64,000 nucleotides of DNA from Candidatus Ideonella esbjergensis. GTDB taxonomy: Bacteria; Pseudomonadota; Gammaproteobacteria; Burkholderiales; Burkholderiaceae_C. Position 1 is the stretch's first letter. Every line of letters starts with the position of its first letter. Positions 1 through 8,432 of this stretch are shown here, piece by piece. The notes beneath the pieces were generated by a model. It did not search any database, was not told the DNA's origin, and saw nothing but the letters and a program-made list of their open reading frames with translations. The DNA is taken from contig JADJLP010000001.1 in NCBI GenBank assembly GCA_016710065.1, positions 1,426,001-1,490,000 of the forward strand, given 5' to 3'. The position numbers and the translations under genes are program-made.

Positions 1-3
1 ACC

Positions 4-462
4 ATGAACCGCATGAACATCCTCGTCACCCTGATGGAACGCGAAATCCAGCGCCGCGACGCTGCCGCCATCGAGCTGCGCGACGCACAGAACGCGGTGG
101 AACAGGCGCGCCAGCAAGGCCAGGCCCTGCTGGGCTACCGCAGCGAGTACCGCCAGCGCTGGCAGGCCCAGTTCCAGCAGCGCGCCACCATGGACATCCT
201 GCGCTGCTACCACGGCTTCATCGAGCGGCTCGACCAGGCCATCACTTCGCAGCAAGGCAGCACCGAAGCCGCCGAGCGCCGCGTGGTGGCTGCCCGCGAG
301 CGCCTGCGCCAGCGCGAAACCCGCGTGGCCATGGTGCGCAAGCTGATGGAGCGGCGCCAGCAAGCGCAACTGCAGCAGCAGGAGCGGCGCGAGCAAAAGG
401 CGTCCGACGAAACCGCGCAGCGCATGGCCTGGGCGGCACGCCAGGACCTGGTCACCGTTTGA
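4..462 (+). CDS. fliJ: flagellar export protein FliJ
   Basis: Cytoplasmic general chaperone of the flagellar type III export apparatus; in the family it links the FliI ATPase to the FlhA export gate. The 152-residue product is almost entirely charged, Gln/Arg/Glu-rich alpha-helix of the antiparallel coiled-coil FliJ type and has the usual family length. The start is ATG at 4; an in-frame ATG at 13 is an alternative. The stop lies 8 bases before the fliK ATG, so the two are co-transcribed. The expected upstream partner fliI is outside the window. Confidence 0.88.
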   Translation: MNRMNILVTLMEREIQRRDAAAIELRDAQNAVEQARQQGQALLGYRSEYRQRWQAQFQQRATMDILRCYHGFIERLDQAITSQQGSTEAAERRVVAARERLRQRETRVAMVRKLMERRQQAQLQQQERREQKASDETAQRMAWAARQDLVTV

Positions 463-470
463 GGCTCACC

Positions 471-1661
471 ATGACCGCACCCGCCACCTTGCGCCCCAGC
501 CAGGCCCACCCCAGCAGCACCGCCAGCGCCGCGCGCACAGCTGCCGGCCATGCCCAGCACACGGGCAGCGGCGGCTCGCACTCGATGTTTGCGCAACTGC
601 TGCGCGGCCAGGCCGACGAGCCACCGCCAGTGGCGCAAGCCAGCGTCAACCCCGGCGGCCAGGGCAGCAGCACCGAACCCGATGCCGGCACGGCCAAGCC
701 GGCCGAGCGCGACCGCGAACGCAAGCACGCCACAAGCGACGACACCGCCAGCGCGCCGGCTCAGCCAGTGGCGCCTCCAGACGCCGCTCCCAAGCTTGAT
801 GCGCCCAGCACCGCGTCGCTGTTGGGCACGGCCACCACCACCACGGCGGGCGCCATCACCGCGCCGTCTGAAGGCGATGCCGCCACGGCCGCCAACGACC
901 CCATGGCCGCGCTGCGCGACGCCATGGGCCATGGCGCAGCCGCCCACCGCAAGCGCGGCCCGGCCGAAGACCGCAACACCAGCGAAGACGCCAGCCGCAG
1001 CACCGCACCGGCCGATGCCGCAGGCTTCTCCCGCGCGCTGGGTGAGGCCGCCGCCGAGCCCGCCACCACCGCCACCAAACCTGCCGCACAAGCCGAGGCC
1101 ATCGCCCCGGCCGCCGACGGTGCCCTGCCAAGCCTGGGTGTGGTGACCGACCTGGCCGGCGCCCGCCACAACACCTCAGCGGCCCCGGCCGAAGCCACCC
1201 CCCACACCGCTCACGCCAGCCTGCCGACCAGCCCTGGCACCCCCGCCTTTGGCCCGGCCCTGGGTCTGCAGCTGAGCACCTGGTTGAAAGACGGCGTGCA
1301 ACACGCCAGCCTGGCGCTGCACCCGCAAGACCTGGGCCCCATTGACATTCGCATCGCCGTGAAAGACGGCCAGACCCGCATCGACCTGACGGCCGACGTG
1401 GCCAGTACCCGCCAGGCCCTGGGCGAAGCCCTGCCGCAGCTCAGTGCCGCGCTGGGCGATGTGGGCCTGAGCCTGAGCGGCGGCAGCGTGGCCGACCCCT
1501 CGGCCCAGGGTCAGCGTGATGGCTCCAACGCCGAAGCCGGCCGCAGCGCCAGCCGCGCGGGCCTGCGCAACACCACTGTGGGAGATGCGGCAGCCGACCT
1601 GGCGAGCCGCGTCCCCGCCACGGCCCACCAGCACCGCGGCTTGCTCGATCTCTACGCTTGA
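471..1661 (+). CDS. fliK: flagellar hook-length control protein FliK
   Basis: Secreted molecular ruler that sets hook length and switches export specificity from hook to filament. Of 396 residues, roughly the first 260 are low-complexity Ala/Thr/Pro-rich linker, typical of FliK. The C-terminal hook domain starts near residue 268 (LSTWLKDGVQHASLALHPQD) and continues through DLGPIDIRI, the conserved part of the family. I chose ATG 471; an in-frame TTG at 459 overlaps the fliJ stop but gives an unlikely start. It is the last gene of the flagellar operon here. Confidence 0.88.
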   Translation: MTAPATLRPSQAHPSSTASAARTAAGHAQHTGSGGSHSMFAQLLRGQADEPPPVAQASVNPGGQGSSTEPDAGTAKPAERDRERKHATSDDTASAPAQPVAPPDAAPKLDAPSTASLLGTATTTTAGAITAPSEGDAATAANDPMAALRDAMGHGAAAHRKRGPAEDRNTSEDASRSTAPADAAGFSRALGEAAAEPATTATKPAAQAEAIAPAADGALPSLGVVTDLAGARHNTSAAPAEATPHTAHASLPTSPGTPAFGPALGLQLSTWLKDGVQHASLALHPQDLGPIDIRIAVKDGQTRIDLTADVASTRQALGEALPQLSAALGDVGLSLSGGSVADPSAQGQRDGSNAEAGRSASRAGLRNTTVGDAAADLASRVPATAHQHRGLLDLYA

Positions 1662-1666
1662 CTCCT

Positions 1667-1697
1667 ACTGGCATGCCCGCCTGCGCGGGAACGACAA
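1667..1697. repeat. REP-like palindromic repeat, copy 1
   Basis: Short palindrome built on CCCGC-CTGC-GCGGG (1676-1689) followed by AACGAC, just after the fliK stop. It resembles the two copies at 3113-3145 and 3731-3759 but is diverged in the arms. Such elements commonly sit between genes and can form a hairpin in the transcript. Confidence 0.6.
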
Positions 1698-1730
1698 GGA
1701 CGGCATGCATGGGTGATGTAGGCTCGCGCC

Positions 1731-3092
1731 ATGCCCAGCTCGCAGCCCAAGCTCGCCCCACCCACCACCGTGAGCTTCTGGGAGGCCTTTCGCTTTTGGC
1801 TGCGGCTGGGATTCATCAGCTTTGGCGGGCCGGCCGGGCAGATCGCCATCATGCACACCGAGCTGGTGGAGCAAAAGCGCTGGATCAGCGAGAAGCGCTT
1901 TCTGCACGCGCTGAACTACTGCATGGTGCTGCCCGGCCCCGAGGCCCAGCAGCTCGCCACCTACATCGGTTGGCTGATGCACCGAAGCTGGGGTGGGGTG
2001 GTGGCCGGCGCGCTGTTCGTGCTGCCCTCGCTGTTCATCCTCATCGCCTTGTCGTGGGTCTACATCGCCTTTGGCAACGTGCCGCTGGTGGCGGGGCTGT
2101 TCTTCGGCATCAAGCCGGCCGTCACCGCCATCGTGGTGCAGGCGGCCCACCGCATCGGCTTGCGGGCTTTGAAAGACCCGGCGCTGTGGGGCATTGCCGC
2201 TGTGTCCTTCGTGGCCATCTTTGCGGCCAATGTGCCGTTCCCGGCCATCGTGCTGGCGGCGGGGCTGATCGGCTATGTGGGCGGCAAGCTGGCGCCACAA
2301 CGATTCAAGACCGGTGGCGGGCATGGCAGGGCCGGCAAATCCTATGGTGCCGCGCTGATCGACGACGACACGCCCACACCCGCGCATGCGCGTTTCCGCT
2401 GGGGCCGGCTGGCCGCCATCGTGGTCGCGGGCGCTGTGCTGTGGGCGGCGCCCATGGCTGTGCTGGTGGGTTTGCAAGGCTGGGGTGGACCGCTGGCGCA
2501 GATGGCCTGGTTCTTCACCAAGGCCGCCTTGCTCACCTTTGGCGGCGCCTATGCCGTGTTGCCCTATGTGTACCAGGGCGCGGTGGGGCACTACGGCTGG
2601 GTCACGCCCACGCAGATGATCGACGGCCTGGCGCTGGGCGAAACCACGCCGGGGCCGCTGATCATGGTGGTGGCCTTTGTGGGCTTCATCGGGGGCTACC
2701 AGAGCCCGCCACTGCAAGCCTTGTTCGGGCCGGGTGGCCATTTCCTGGCTGGCGCAGTCGCGGCCAGCATCGTCACCTGGTTCACCTTCCTGCCCTCGTT
2801 CCTGTTCATCCTGGCCGGCGGGCCGCTGGTGGAGGCTACGCACGGCGACCTGAAGCTCACTGGCCCGCTCACCGCCATCACGGCCGCCGTGGTGGGGGTC
2901 ATTCTTAACCTGGCGCTGTTCTTCGGCTATCAAGTGCTGTGGCCGAAGGGCTTTGACGGCCGGTTTGACGCGACTTCGGCAGCTATCGCGCTGGCAGCGG
3001 CGGTGGCGCTGTTTGGCTACAAGCGCGACGTCATCCACGTCATCATGGCTTGTGCCCTGGCAGGGTTGGCAATCCACCTGTGGATGGGTTGA
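1731..3092 (+). CDS. chrA: chromate transporter, CHR family (two-domain form)
   Basis: Inner-membrane transporter of the chromate ion (CHR) family, thought to export chromate. The 453 residues contain two homologous CHR halves. The first carries FGGPAGQIA near residue 31 and the second FGGAYAVLP near residue 267, each followed by several hydrophobic segments; GETTPGPL is the other family signature. The length matches the long bidomain class. No chrB regulator is beside it, so chromate as the real substrate is inferred from family only. It is flanked by REP-like repeats on both sides and appears monocistronic. Confidence 0.87.
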   Translation: MPSSQPKLAPPTTVSFWEAFRFWLRLGFISFGGPAGQIAIMHTELVEQKRWISEKRFLHALNYCMVLPGPEAQQLATYIGWLMHRSWGGVVAGALFVLPSLFILIALSWVYIAFGNVPLVAGLFFGIKPAVTAIVVQAAHRIGLRALKDPALWGIAAVSFVAIFAANVPFPAIVLAAGLIGYVGGKLAPQRFKTGGGHGRAGKSYGAALIDDDTPTPAHARFRWGRLAAIVVAGAVLWAAPMAVLVGLQGWGGPLAQMAWFFTKAALLTFGGAYAVLPYVYQGAVGHYGWVTPTQMIDGLALGETTPGPLIMVVAFVGFIGGYQSPPLQALFGPGGHFLAGAVAASIVTWFTFLPSFLFILAGGPLVEATHGDLKLTGPLTAITAAVVGVILNLALFFGYQVLWPKGFDGRFDATSAAIALAAAVALFGYKRDVIHVIMACALAGLAIHLWMG

Positions 3093-3112
3093 CGGGCGGT
3101 TCTCGGCGCTTC

Positions 3113-3145
3113 GCCGTCATTCCCGCGAAGGCGGGAATCCAGACG
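3113..3145. repeat. REP-like palindromic repeat, copy 2
   Basis: GC-rich palindrome TTCCCGC-GAAG-GCGGGAA (3120-3137) within a longer conserved block. The 28 bases at 3115-3142 recur exactly, in opposite orientation, at 3731-3758. It lies 20 bases after the chrA stop. Confidence 0.8.
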
Positions 3146-3730
3146 TTCGCGTTGATACGTGGGTGGCGGGCAGAGGCCTGGGCGGGCAGGCCGCGGCGCT
3201 CAAAAGTAGCGGTCGGCGCTGCGCACCGACTCCGCTGCAGCGCTCGGGCATGGCCGCTTGGCGCGCCGCGCCGCCGACTTGCGCTCGCCTGTCGCTCTTC
3301 GTTGCCTGGCCCGGCAGACGCGGCGAGCTTGTCAACGAAGCGGCGCTCACGCGCGCCGCCACAGGCCCTCTGCTCCTCGCCGCTGCTCATTCGCGCCGCA
3401 GCCCGCCCACCCAGCCCTTTGCAGGAACCGGCGGTGGCGTCGATATTTCTTGAATGCAAACACGGCCTGCGGAGCGACAGGTGCGCAAGCCGGGGCTGGC
3501 GATTTCTGTGGCGCTGAGGAGCACAGGGTTCGGGGCAGCGTGCGCAGCGCGCATCCACAACATGCTGGCCGCATCTTGTCTGAGCGAAACGAGCGCAGCG
3601 GAGAGCAGCGACGTCATGCGGGCCTGCCCCGAACCTGAGCACCACAAGGCAGGTCTGCCGAAGCAGACCGCCACAGCATGAGCCAGCACCGGCTTGCCGC
3701 CTGGCGCGGGCGCACAACACGTCAAAAGAC
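3146..3730. other. gene-free intergenic segment between inverted REP-like repeats
   Basis: Stretch of 585 bases with no credible gene. Open frames exist on both strands, but their products are Arg/Ala/Pro-rich composition artefacts with no domain. The right half (about 3580-3680) is rich in short GC-rich words such as GAGCGAAACGAGCGCAGCGG and alternating self-complementary stretches. That is the texture of a dispersed non-coding repeat or a decayed insert. I could not assign it. Confidence 0.5.
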
Positions 3731-3759
3731 ATGGATTCCCGCCTTCGCGGGAATGACGG
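3731..3759. repeat. REP-like palindromic repeat, copy 3 (inverted relative to copy 2)
   Basis: Exact reverse complement of the 28-base core of copy 2 (3115-3142). The pair therefore bounds the 585-base gene-free segment as inverted terminal repeats, a REPIN-like arrangement. It lies about 40 bases beyond the 3' end of the minus-strand ATPase gene. Confidence 0.8.
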
Positions 3760-3800
3760 TGGTGGCGTGGAAATGGAGGGCGGCTATGCGCCGCAAGCGG

Positions 3801-6329
3801 CTACGCGTTCGACGTGGCCCGCACTTCCTCGATGGAGGTGATGCCCTGCAGCACTTTCTCCAGACCGTCCTGGCGCAAGGTGCGCAGCCCTTCGGACATG
3901 GCCTGATGCTGGATCACCTCGGCGCGAGAGCCGGTCTGGATGAGGTGCCGGATCGGCTTGGACACGGCGAGCAGTTCATGGATGCCGGCCCTGCCGCGCA
4001 CGCCGGTGTGGTCGCATTTGTCGCAGCCGGGACTGCGGAAGCTCTGCAATTGCCCGTTCACGCCGTAGCGCTTGAGCCAGTCGGCCAGCACCGCGTCACG
4101 CGAGGGCGTCTGCGGGTGGCTGCCCCAGACATGCAGGTAGTCGTCCAGCAGCTCGTCGGTTCGCTCTGGCGTGGCAGGCGCGCTGGTGCGGCAATGCGGG
4201 CACAGCCGGCGTACCAGGCGCTGGGCCAGCACGGCCAGCAGCGAATCGGCGAAGTTGAATGGGTCCATGCCCATGTCCAGCAGGCGCGTGATGGTCTCGG
4301 CAGCGCTGTTGGTGTGCAACGTGGACAGCACCAGGTGGCCCGTGAGCGACGACTCCACCGCGATGTGCGCGGTTTCCTCGTCACGTATTTCACCCACCAT
4401 GATCACGTCGGGGTCAGCGCGCAAGAAGGCCCGCAAGGCCTTGGCAAAGGTCCAGTCGATCTTGGGGTTCACCTGCACCTGGCGCAGGCCGGGCTGGGTG
4501 ATTTCCACCGGGTCTTCGGCCGTCCAGATCTTGCGGTCGGGCTGGTTGATGTGGGCCAGCGCCGAATGCAGCGTGGTGGTCTTGCCCGAGCCTGTGGGGC
4601 CCACGCACAGCACCATGCCGTAGGGGCGGGCGATGGCGGCCTTGAGCGAGGCCAGGTTGTAGTCTGACATGCCCAGCGAATCGAGCGGGATGGGCTTGGC
4701 CGAGGCCAGGATGCGCAGCACCGCGTCTTCCAAGCCGTTGGCGGTGGGGATGGTGGCCACGCGCAGCTCGATGGGACAGCTGGGCACGAAACGCGCGAAG
4801 TTGATCTTGCCGTCCTGCGGCCGGCGACGCTCGGAGATGTCGAGGTCGCACATGATCTTGATGCGGGCGATCAGCGCGCTGCGGTAGGTGTACGGCAGGT
4901 CAAGGTAGGGCTTGAGCCGGCCGTCGCGGCGAAAGCGGATGCGCACCTTCTCCTTGCCGGGTTGAGCCTCGATGTGGATGTCGGACACGCCCTGCGAATG
5001 CGCCTCGTGGATCATGGTGTTGATCAGCCGCACCAGCGAGTTGTCGGACTGTTCGATGGGCGCGTCGTCGGTCTTGTCGCGGTCGCTGCCTGGGGTCAAC
5101 TCCAGGTCGGCCAGCAGCTTGCTGGAGCCGCCCTCGTCCATGCTCAGGATGGCGGTGCTTTCGCCAAGGCTCACTGGCACGGCCTCCTCGAAGCCGTTCT
5201 TGCGGTACACGGCCTCGATGTGCGACGCCAGGTGCTCCTGCACGGCCAGCACGGGCACGATCTTGCACTGCGCCAGGAACTCCAGCTCGTCGATCACGTC
5301 GCGGCGCGACGGGTCTTCGATCGCCATCACCAGGCGGCCCGGCAGCTCTTGCAGCGGCAGCACGTTCAGGCGCTTGGCGGCGGCGATGGGCACGCGCTTG
5401 AGCGCCGCCAGCTCCACCGGAAAGGCCTCCACGTCCACCACCGGGTAGCCCATCTTGCGGGCCAGCGCGGTGCGCAACTCGTGGCGCTGCACGTGGCCGC
5501 GGCGCACCAGCAACTCACCCAGCGGCACGGTTTTTTCCTTGCGCTGCTCGGCCAGGGCGTCGTCCAGCTGGGTCTGGTTCACGTAGCCCAGAGCCATCAG
5601 GGCCTCGCCCACGCGCACCATGGGCATGCGCGATTGCGCCTCCAGCGCAGCGCTCATCTGCTCAGGGCTGATGACCTTGTGCTTGAGCAGCACGTCGCCG
5701 ATGCGCTGGTCGCGCAGGCTCTTTTGTTCGTGCAGCGCGGCGTTGATCTGGGCCGGCGTGGCGGTGTCGTCGGCCAGCAGCAGCTCGCCCAGCGGCTTGC
5801 CGAGATCCACCTTCTGGAAGGCGGCACGCGGGCAGAACAGGCGTGACACCGCACCGTGCTCGTCCAGCGGCGGAAACAGGAACAGGCCGGCATCGGTCTC
5901 GACATGGCCCACGGTGCTGCCCATCAGCGGCGGGCCTTCGTTCAGCACCACGCGGTACTCGATGCTGGGGTGCAGGCCCAGCAGCGCGCCATTTGCGCCG
6001 CGCTGGGTTTTTGGCAACGGCAACAAGGGCCGGGTGAGCACCAGCTTGCGGAACTGCGACAGGCGCAGCGGCAGCGAGGTCTTGGAGGGCGGCACCTGCA
6101 CCCGGGCCATGCCGAGGCCGGGGTCGAATCCGGTCAGCAGGGCGTGCATCAGCTTGCCGTTCAGGCCTTCGATGTCGCAAGGCTCGGGCTCGTTCCAGGG
6201 CACCAGTGTGGGGTAGACCGCGTAGGGCGGTGTGGGCCAGGCAAAGGGCACCGGCCCGTCGGAAACCACGAGTTCAGCCATGTCCTCGCGCGGGGCCAGG
6301 CTCAGCGGCGGCAGGTCTTTTTTCGGCAT
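3801..6329 (-). CDS. GspE/PilB-family type II secretion/type IV pilus ATPase with extended N-terminal repeats
   Basis: Cytoplasmic hexameric ATPase of the PulE/PilB superfamily, which powers pseudopilus or pilus assembly. The 842 residues are longer than usual GspE (about 500) or PilB (about 570). Residues 1-175 are an unassigned domain. Residues 179-298 hold four tandem 30-residue units of the GSPII_E_N/MshEN type. The ATPase core follows with Walker A GPTGSGKT near 576 and FLRADPDVIMVGEIRDEETA as Walker B/Asp box. A tetracysteine zinc motif (CPHC near 709, CDKC near 767) precedes the C-terminus. It stands alone with no gsp or pil partners, so its system is unknown; PilB-like function is possible given the pilus genes at 19 kb. 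Confidence 0.85.
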   Translation of the reverse strand: MPKKDLPPLSLAPREDMAELVVSDGPVPFAWPTPPYAVYPTLVPWNEPEPCDIEGLNGKLMHALLTGFDPGLGMARVQVPPSKTSLPLRLSQFRKLVLTRPLLPLPKTQRGANGALLGLHPSIEYRVVLNEGPPLMGSTVGHVETDAGLFLFPPLDEHGAVSRLFCPRAAFQKVDLGKPLGELLLADDTATPAQINAALHEQKSLRDQRIGDVLLKHKVISPEQMSAALEAQSRMPMVRVGEALMALGYVNQTQLDDALAEQRKEKTVPLGELLVRRGHVQRHELRTALARKMGYPVVDVEAFPVELAALKRVPIAAAKRLNVLPLQELPGRLVMAIEDPSRRDVIDELEFLAQCKIVPVLAVQEHLASHIEAVYRKNGFEEAVPVSLGESTAILSMDEGGSSKLLADLELTPGSDRDKTDDAPIEQSDNSLVRLINTMIHEAHSQGVSDIHIEAQPGKEKVRIRFRRDGRLKPYLDLPYTYRSALIARIKIMCDLDISERRRPQDGKINFARFVPSCPIELRVATIPTANGLEDAVLRILASAKPIPLDSLGMSDYNLASLKAAIARPYGMVLCVGPTGSGKTTTLHSALAHINQPDRKIWTAEDPVEITQPGLRQVQVNPKIDWTFAKALRAFLRADPDVIMVGEIRDEETAHIAVESSLTGHLVLSTLHTNSAAETITRLLDMGMDPFNFADSLLAVLAQRLVRRLCPHCRTSAPATPERTDELLDDYLHVWGSHPQTPSRDAVLADWLKRYGVNGQLQSFRSPGCDKCDHTGVRGRAGIHELLAVSKPIRHLIQTGSRAEVIQHQAMSEGLRTLRQDGLEKVLQGITSIEEVRATSNA

Positions 6330-6472
6330 GACGGTGGTGGTGTTTGGCGGCGGCGTCCAGGCGCAGGAAAGGCAGCACGGGCCCCTGGCCAGATGCTAAG
6401 GTGGCAAGCCAGCCCCGAAGCGGCAAACAAGGCATGCTTCGGCCACCAATTGCCTGTCTGGATTGGCCCCTG

Positions 6473-7144
6473 ATGAGCCCCGCCTCGCCCCTGCCCACCC
6501 CGGTGATCCTGCTGACTGGATTCGAGCCCTTTGGTGGCGACAGCCTGAACCCTTCGTGGGAGGTGGCACTGGCCTTGAACGGTGCGCTGGTGGCGGGTGC
6601 GCGGGTGGTGTCGGTTTGCCTGCCTTGCCGGTTTGGCGAATCGCTGGTGCTACTGCGGCAGGCCTTGCGTCAGCATCGGCCGGCCCTGGTACTGTGTCTG
6701 GGCCTGGCCGCCAACCGGGCCGAGTTGTCGCTGGAGCGCTTGGCCGTCAACGTGGACGACGCCCGCATCCCCGACAACGCTGGCCAGCAGCCCGTCGACC
6801 AGCCCGTGGTGGCCGGCGCCCCGGTGGCCTATTTCAGCCGCCTGCCCATCAAGGCCATCGTGCAGGGTTTGCAGGCACTGGGCTTGCCGGCGGGGGTGTC
6901 GCAGAGCGCGGGCACCTTTGTCTGCAACCACGTCTACTTCGGGTTGATGCATGCCTTGCGGCGGCGTGCCCAGGTGCGGGCGGGTTTCATGCACCTGCCA
7001 TTGCTGCCGGAGATGCTGGCGGGACCGGCCGACGGTCGCTTTAGCCTGGCCCTGGCACAGCAGGTGGCCGGTGTTCGGCATGCGTTGGAACTGAGCCTGC
7101 GACTGGCAAACGACCTGCCGCTGTCGCAAGGCGCGCTGGCCTGA
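6473..7144 (+). CDS. pcp: pyroglutamyl-peptidase I
   Basis: Cytosolic cysteine peptidase (family C15) that removes N-terminal pyroglutamate from peptides. The catalytic triad is visible: Glu88 in SLERLAVN, Cys151 in GTFVCNHVYFG, His174 in GFMHLPLLPE. The N-terminal signature TGFEPFGGDSLNPSWE matches the family. I chose ATG 6473, which gives 223 residues, near the usual 215. Upstream in-frame starts at 6344 and 6434 would add a non-conserved Arg-rich extension. It is divergent from the ATPase gene and convergent with the anti-sigma gene, with one base between. Confidence 0.88.
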   Translation: MSPASPLPTPVILLTGFEPFGGDSLNPSWEVALALNGALVAGARVVSVCLPCRFGESLVLLRQALRQHRPALVLCLGLAANRAELSLERLAVNVDDARIPDNAGQQPVDQPVVAGAPVAYFSRLPIKAIVQGLQALGLPAGVSQSAGTFVCNHVYFGLMHALRRRAQVRAGFMHLPLLPEMLAGPADGRFSLALAQQVAGVRHALELSLRLANDLPLSQGALA

Positions 7145-7145
7145 G

Positions 7146-7349
7146 CTACGGCTCTTGCCCCTGGTCGCGGTAAGCACGCCAGGGGCCCATGGCAGAGCGC
7201 ATCAGGCCCACCTGGCCAACGAAGCGGGTGCAGGCCTTGCAGATCAGCAGATGAAAACGGAGCGCCAGCCGCTCGGTCACCGACAGGCGACGGTCCTCGC
7301 CCTGCAGCACCAGGGCAGTGGCTTCACGGCACTTGAGCATCATCTTCAT
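7146..7349 (-). CDS. small zinc-finger (zf-HC2-like) anti-sigma factor
   Basis: Product of 67 residues with the HC2 signature: Cys7, then His33-x3-Cys37-x2-Cys40. This is the zinc-binding anti-sigma domain found beside ECF sigma factors. There is no membrane segment, so a cytoplasmic sensor is likely. It begins at an ATGA overlap with the stop of the sigma factor gene (7346-7349), and that translational coupling supports the pairing and the start. By inference it holds the sigma factor inactive until a metal or redox signal is sensed. The stop is one base from the convergent pcp stop. Confidence 0.75.
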   Translation of the reverse strand: MKMMLKCREATALVLQGEDRRLSVTERLALRFHLLICKACTRFVGQVGLMRSAMGPWRAYRDQGQEP

Positions 7350-7999
7350 GGTCGGGCGGTGGTGGGGGGCTGTAAAAACCAGGTGGCTTGCAGGCACTCG
7401 CGCAGCCGCAAGCGGGCGCGGTGCAGCAGCACCCACAGGTTGGTCGGGGAAATCGCCAGTTCCTTGCAGATCTCGTCGGTGTCCAGTTCCAGCCACTCGC
7501 GCATCATGAACACCCGGCCCTGTGTGGCGGGCAGTTTTTCCACGCAGGCGTCGAGTACGGCCAGGAATTGCTGCTGGCCCAGCAGGGCCTCGGGCTGGTC
7601 GCCCCAGTCGGCTGGCGCCTCGCGCCAATGGCCGCTGGCGTCGAACAGCAGGGCGTCCACGTCCTCACCGTCGTCACGGTCGAGCACCGTGGCCTCGCGC
7701 GAATGGCGGCGCAACTGGTCGATCAGCTTGTGCTTGAGGATGCCAACCAGCCAGGTCTTGAGAGCCGAGCCACCCTGAAAGGCCTGCGGGCGTTCCAGTG
7801 CGGCCAGCAACGTGTCGGACACGGCGTCTTCGGCCCAGGCGTCGTTGCGCAGCTGGCTGCGGGCGTAGCGCAGCAACTGGGGCCGCAGGGCTTCGACGGC
7901 GCGGGCGAAGTCGCCCTCAAGCAAACGCTGGGCCGCTCCCGAGTTTGCTTGACCCCCTGGGAGGGCCTGACGCGAAGCGGCAGGTCTGGGGGCATTCAT
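7346..7999 (-). CDS. ECF-type RNA polymerase sigma factor
   Basis: Group IV sigma factor of 217 residues. Region 2 contains LLRYARSQLRNDAWAEDAVSD and TWLVGILKHKLIDQLRR. Region 4 contains VEKLPATQGRVFMMREW and a helix-turn-helix DEICKELAISPTNLWVLLHRAR. ATG 7999 is chosen because upstream codons give no sigma homology. The gene overlaps its anti-sigma partner by 4 bases and is divergent from bufA with 139 bases between. In related bufferin loci an ECF sigma/anti-sigma pair controls the precursor operon, so control of bufABC is the best inference. Confidence 0.85.
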   Translation of the reverse strand: MNAPRPAASRQALPGGQANSGAAQRLLEGDFARAVEALRPQLLRYARSQLRNDAWAEDAVSDTLLAALERPQAFQGGSALKTWLVGILKHKLIDQLRRHSREATVLDRDDGEDVDALLFDASGHWREAPADWGDQPEALLGQQQFLAVLDACVEKLPATQGRVFMMREWLELDTDEICKELAISPTNLWVLLHRARLRLRECLQATWFLQPPTTARP

Positions 8000-8138
8000 G
8001 GTGCAGGTAAGGGCAAGCCGGGCATGGCGCGCAGTGTACGCAGTGCCGATGTCACAACCGTGCACTATTGCGCGTGAAGCTGCGCCTGCGATGGGCGACA
8101 CTTCCGCACTCTCACCGCGACACGGGCAACGCCGCATC
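8000..8138. promoter_or_regulatory. divergent control region between the ECF sigma gene and bufABC
   Basis: A 139-base intergenic region that must contain promoters for both directions. On the plus strand there is an AACC at 8056-8059 and a CGTG at 8073-8076, which loosely resemble ECF -35/-10 elements. Their spacing (13 bases) is shorter than usual, so this is a weak call. Confidence 0.3.
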
Positions 8139-8432
8139 ATGACCACTCGCCACATCGTTTCCTCTGCACTGGCTGCGGCCTTGGGCCTGGGCCTGGGTGC
8201 CGCCAAGGCCCACGGCGATGCCACGGGCAAGCAGAAGTGCTACGGCATTGCCAAGGCCTGCCAGAACGACTGTTCCAACCTGGCCGAGACCCACGATTGC
8301 GCCGGTGAAGCCCATGCCGACAACGACCCCGGCGAATGGCAGTACGTGGCCAAGGGCACCTGCAAGAAGCTGGGGGGCAAAACCGAAGCCCAGGCCAAGG
8401 CGCAATTGGCCAAGGCCGCCCGCAAGGGCTGA
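8139..8432 (+). CDS. bufA: bufferin-type RiPP precursor, DUF2282 (BufA1-like)
   Basis: Precursor of a ribosomally made, post-translationally modified peptide of the bufferin family. In Caulobacter such peptides have cysteines converted by the BufB/BufC complex and buffer copper in the periplasm. The 97 residues begin with a Sec-type signal peptide (about 1-24, ending AKA), which serves as leader. The core shows the DUF2282 pattern KCYGIAKACQNDC, then HDCAG, then EWQYVAKGTCKKLGG. Cysteines are at 34, 41, 45, 54 and 75; Cys41 sits where I expect Gly. The stop overlaps the bufB start (TGATG). Confidence 0.88.
   Translation: MTTRHIVSSALAAALGLGLGAAKAHGDATGKQKCYGIAKACQNDCSNLAETHDCAGEAHADNDPGEWQYVAKGTCKKLGGKTEAQAKAQLAKAARKG

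Noticed and set aside
207..3077. Long minus-strand open frames opposite fliJ, fliK and chrA (such as 207-1169 and 1665-3077)
   Set aside because: Their products are Gly/Ala/Arg/His-rich with no domain, and they mirror strong genes on the plus strand; they result from high GC and few stop codons.
3143..3732. Possible genes in the gap after chrA
   Set aside because: All frames give low-complexity Arg/Pro/Cys-rich products, none has a ribosome binding site or recognisable motif, and the two strands look equally open.
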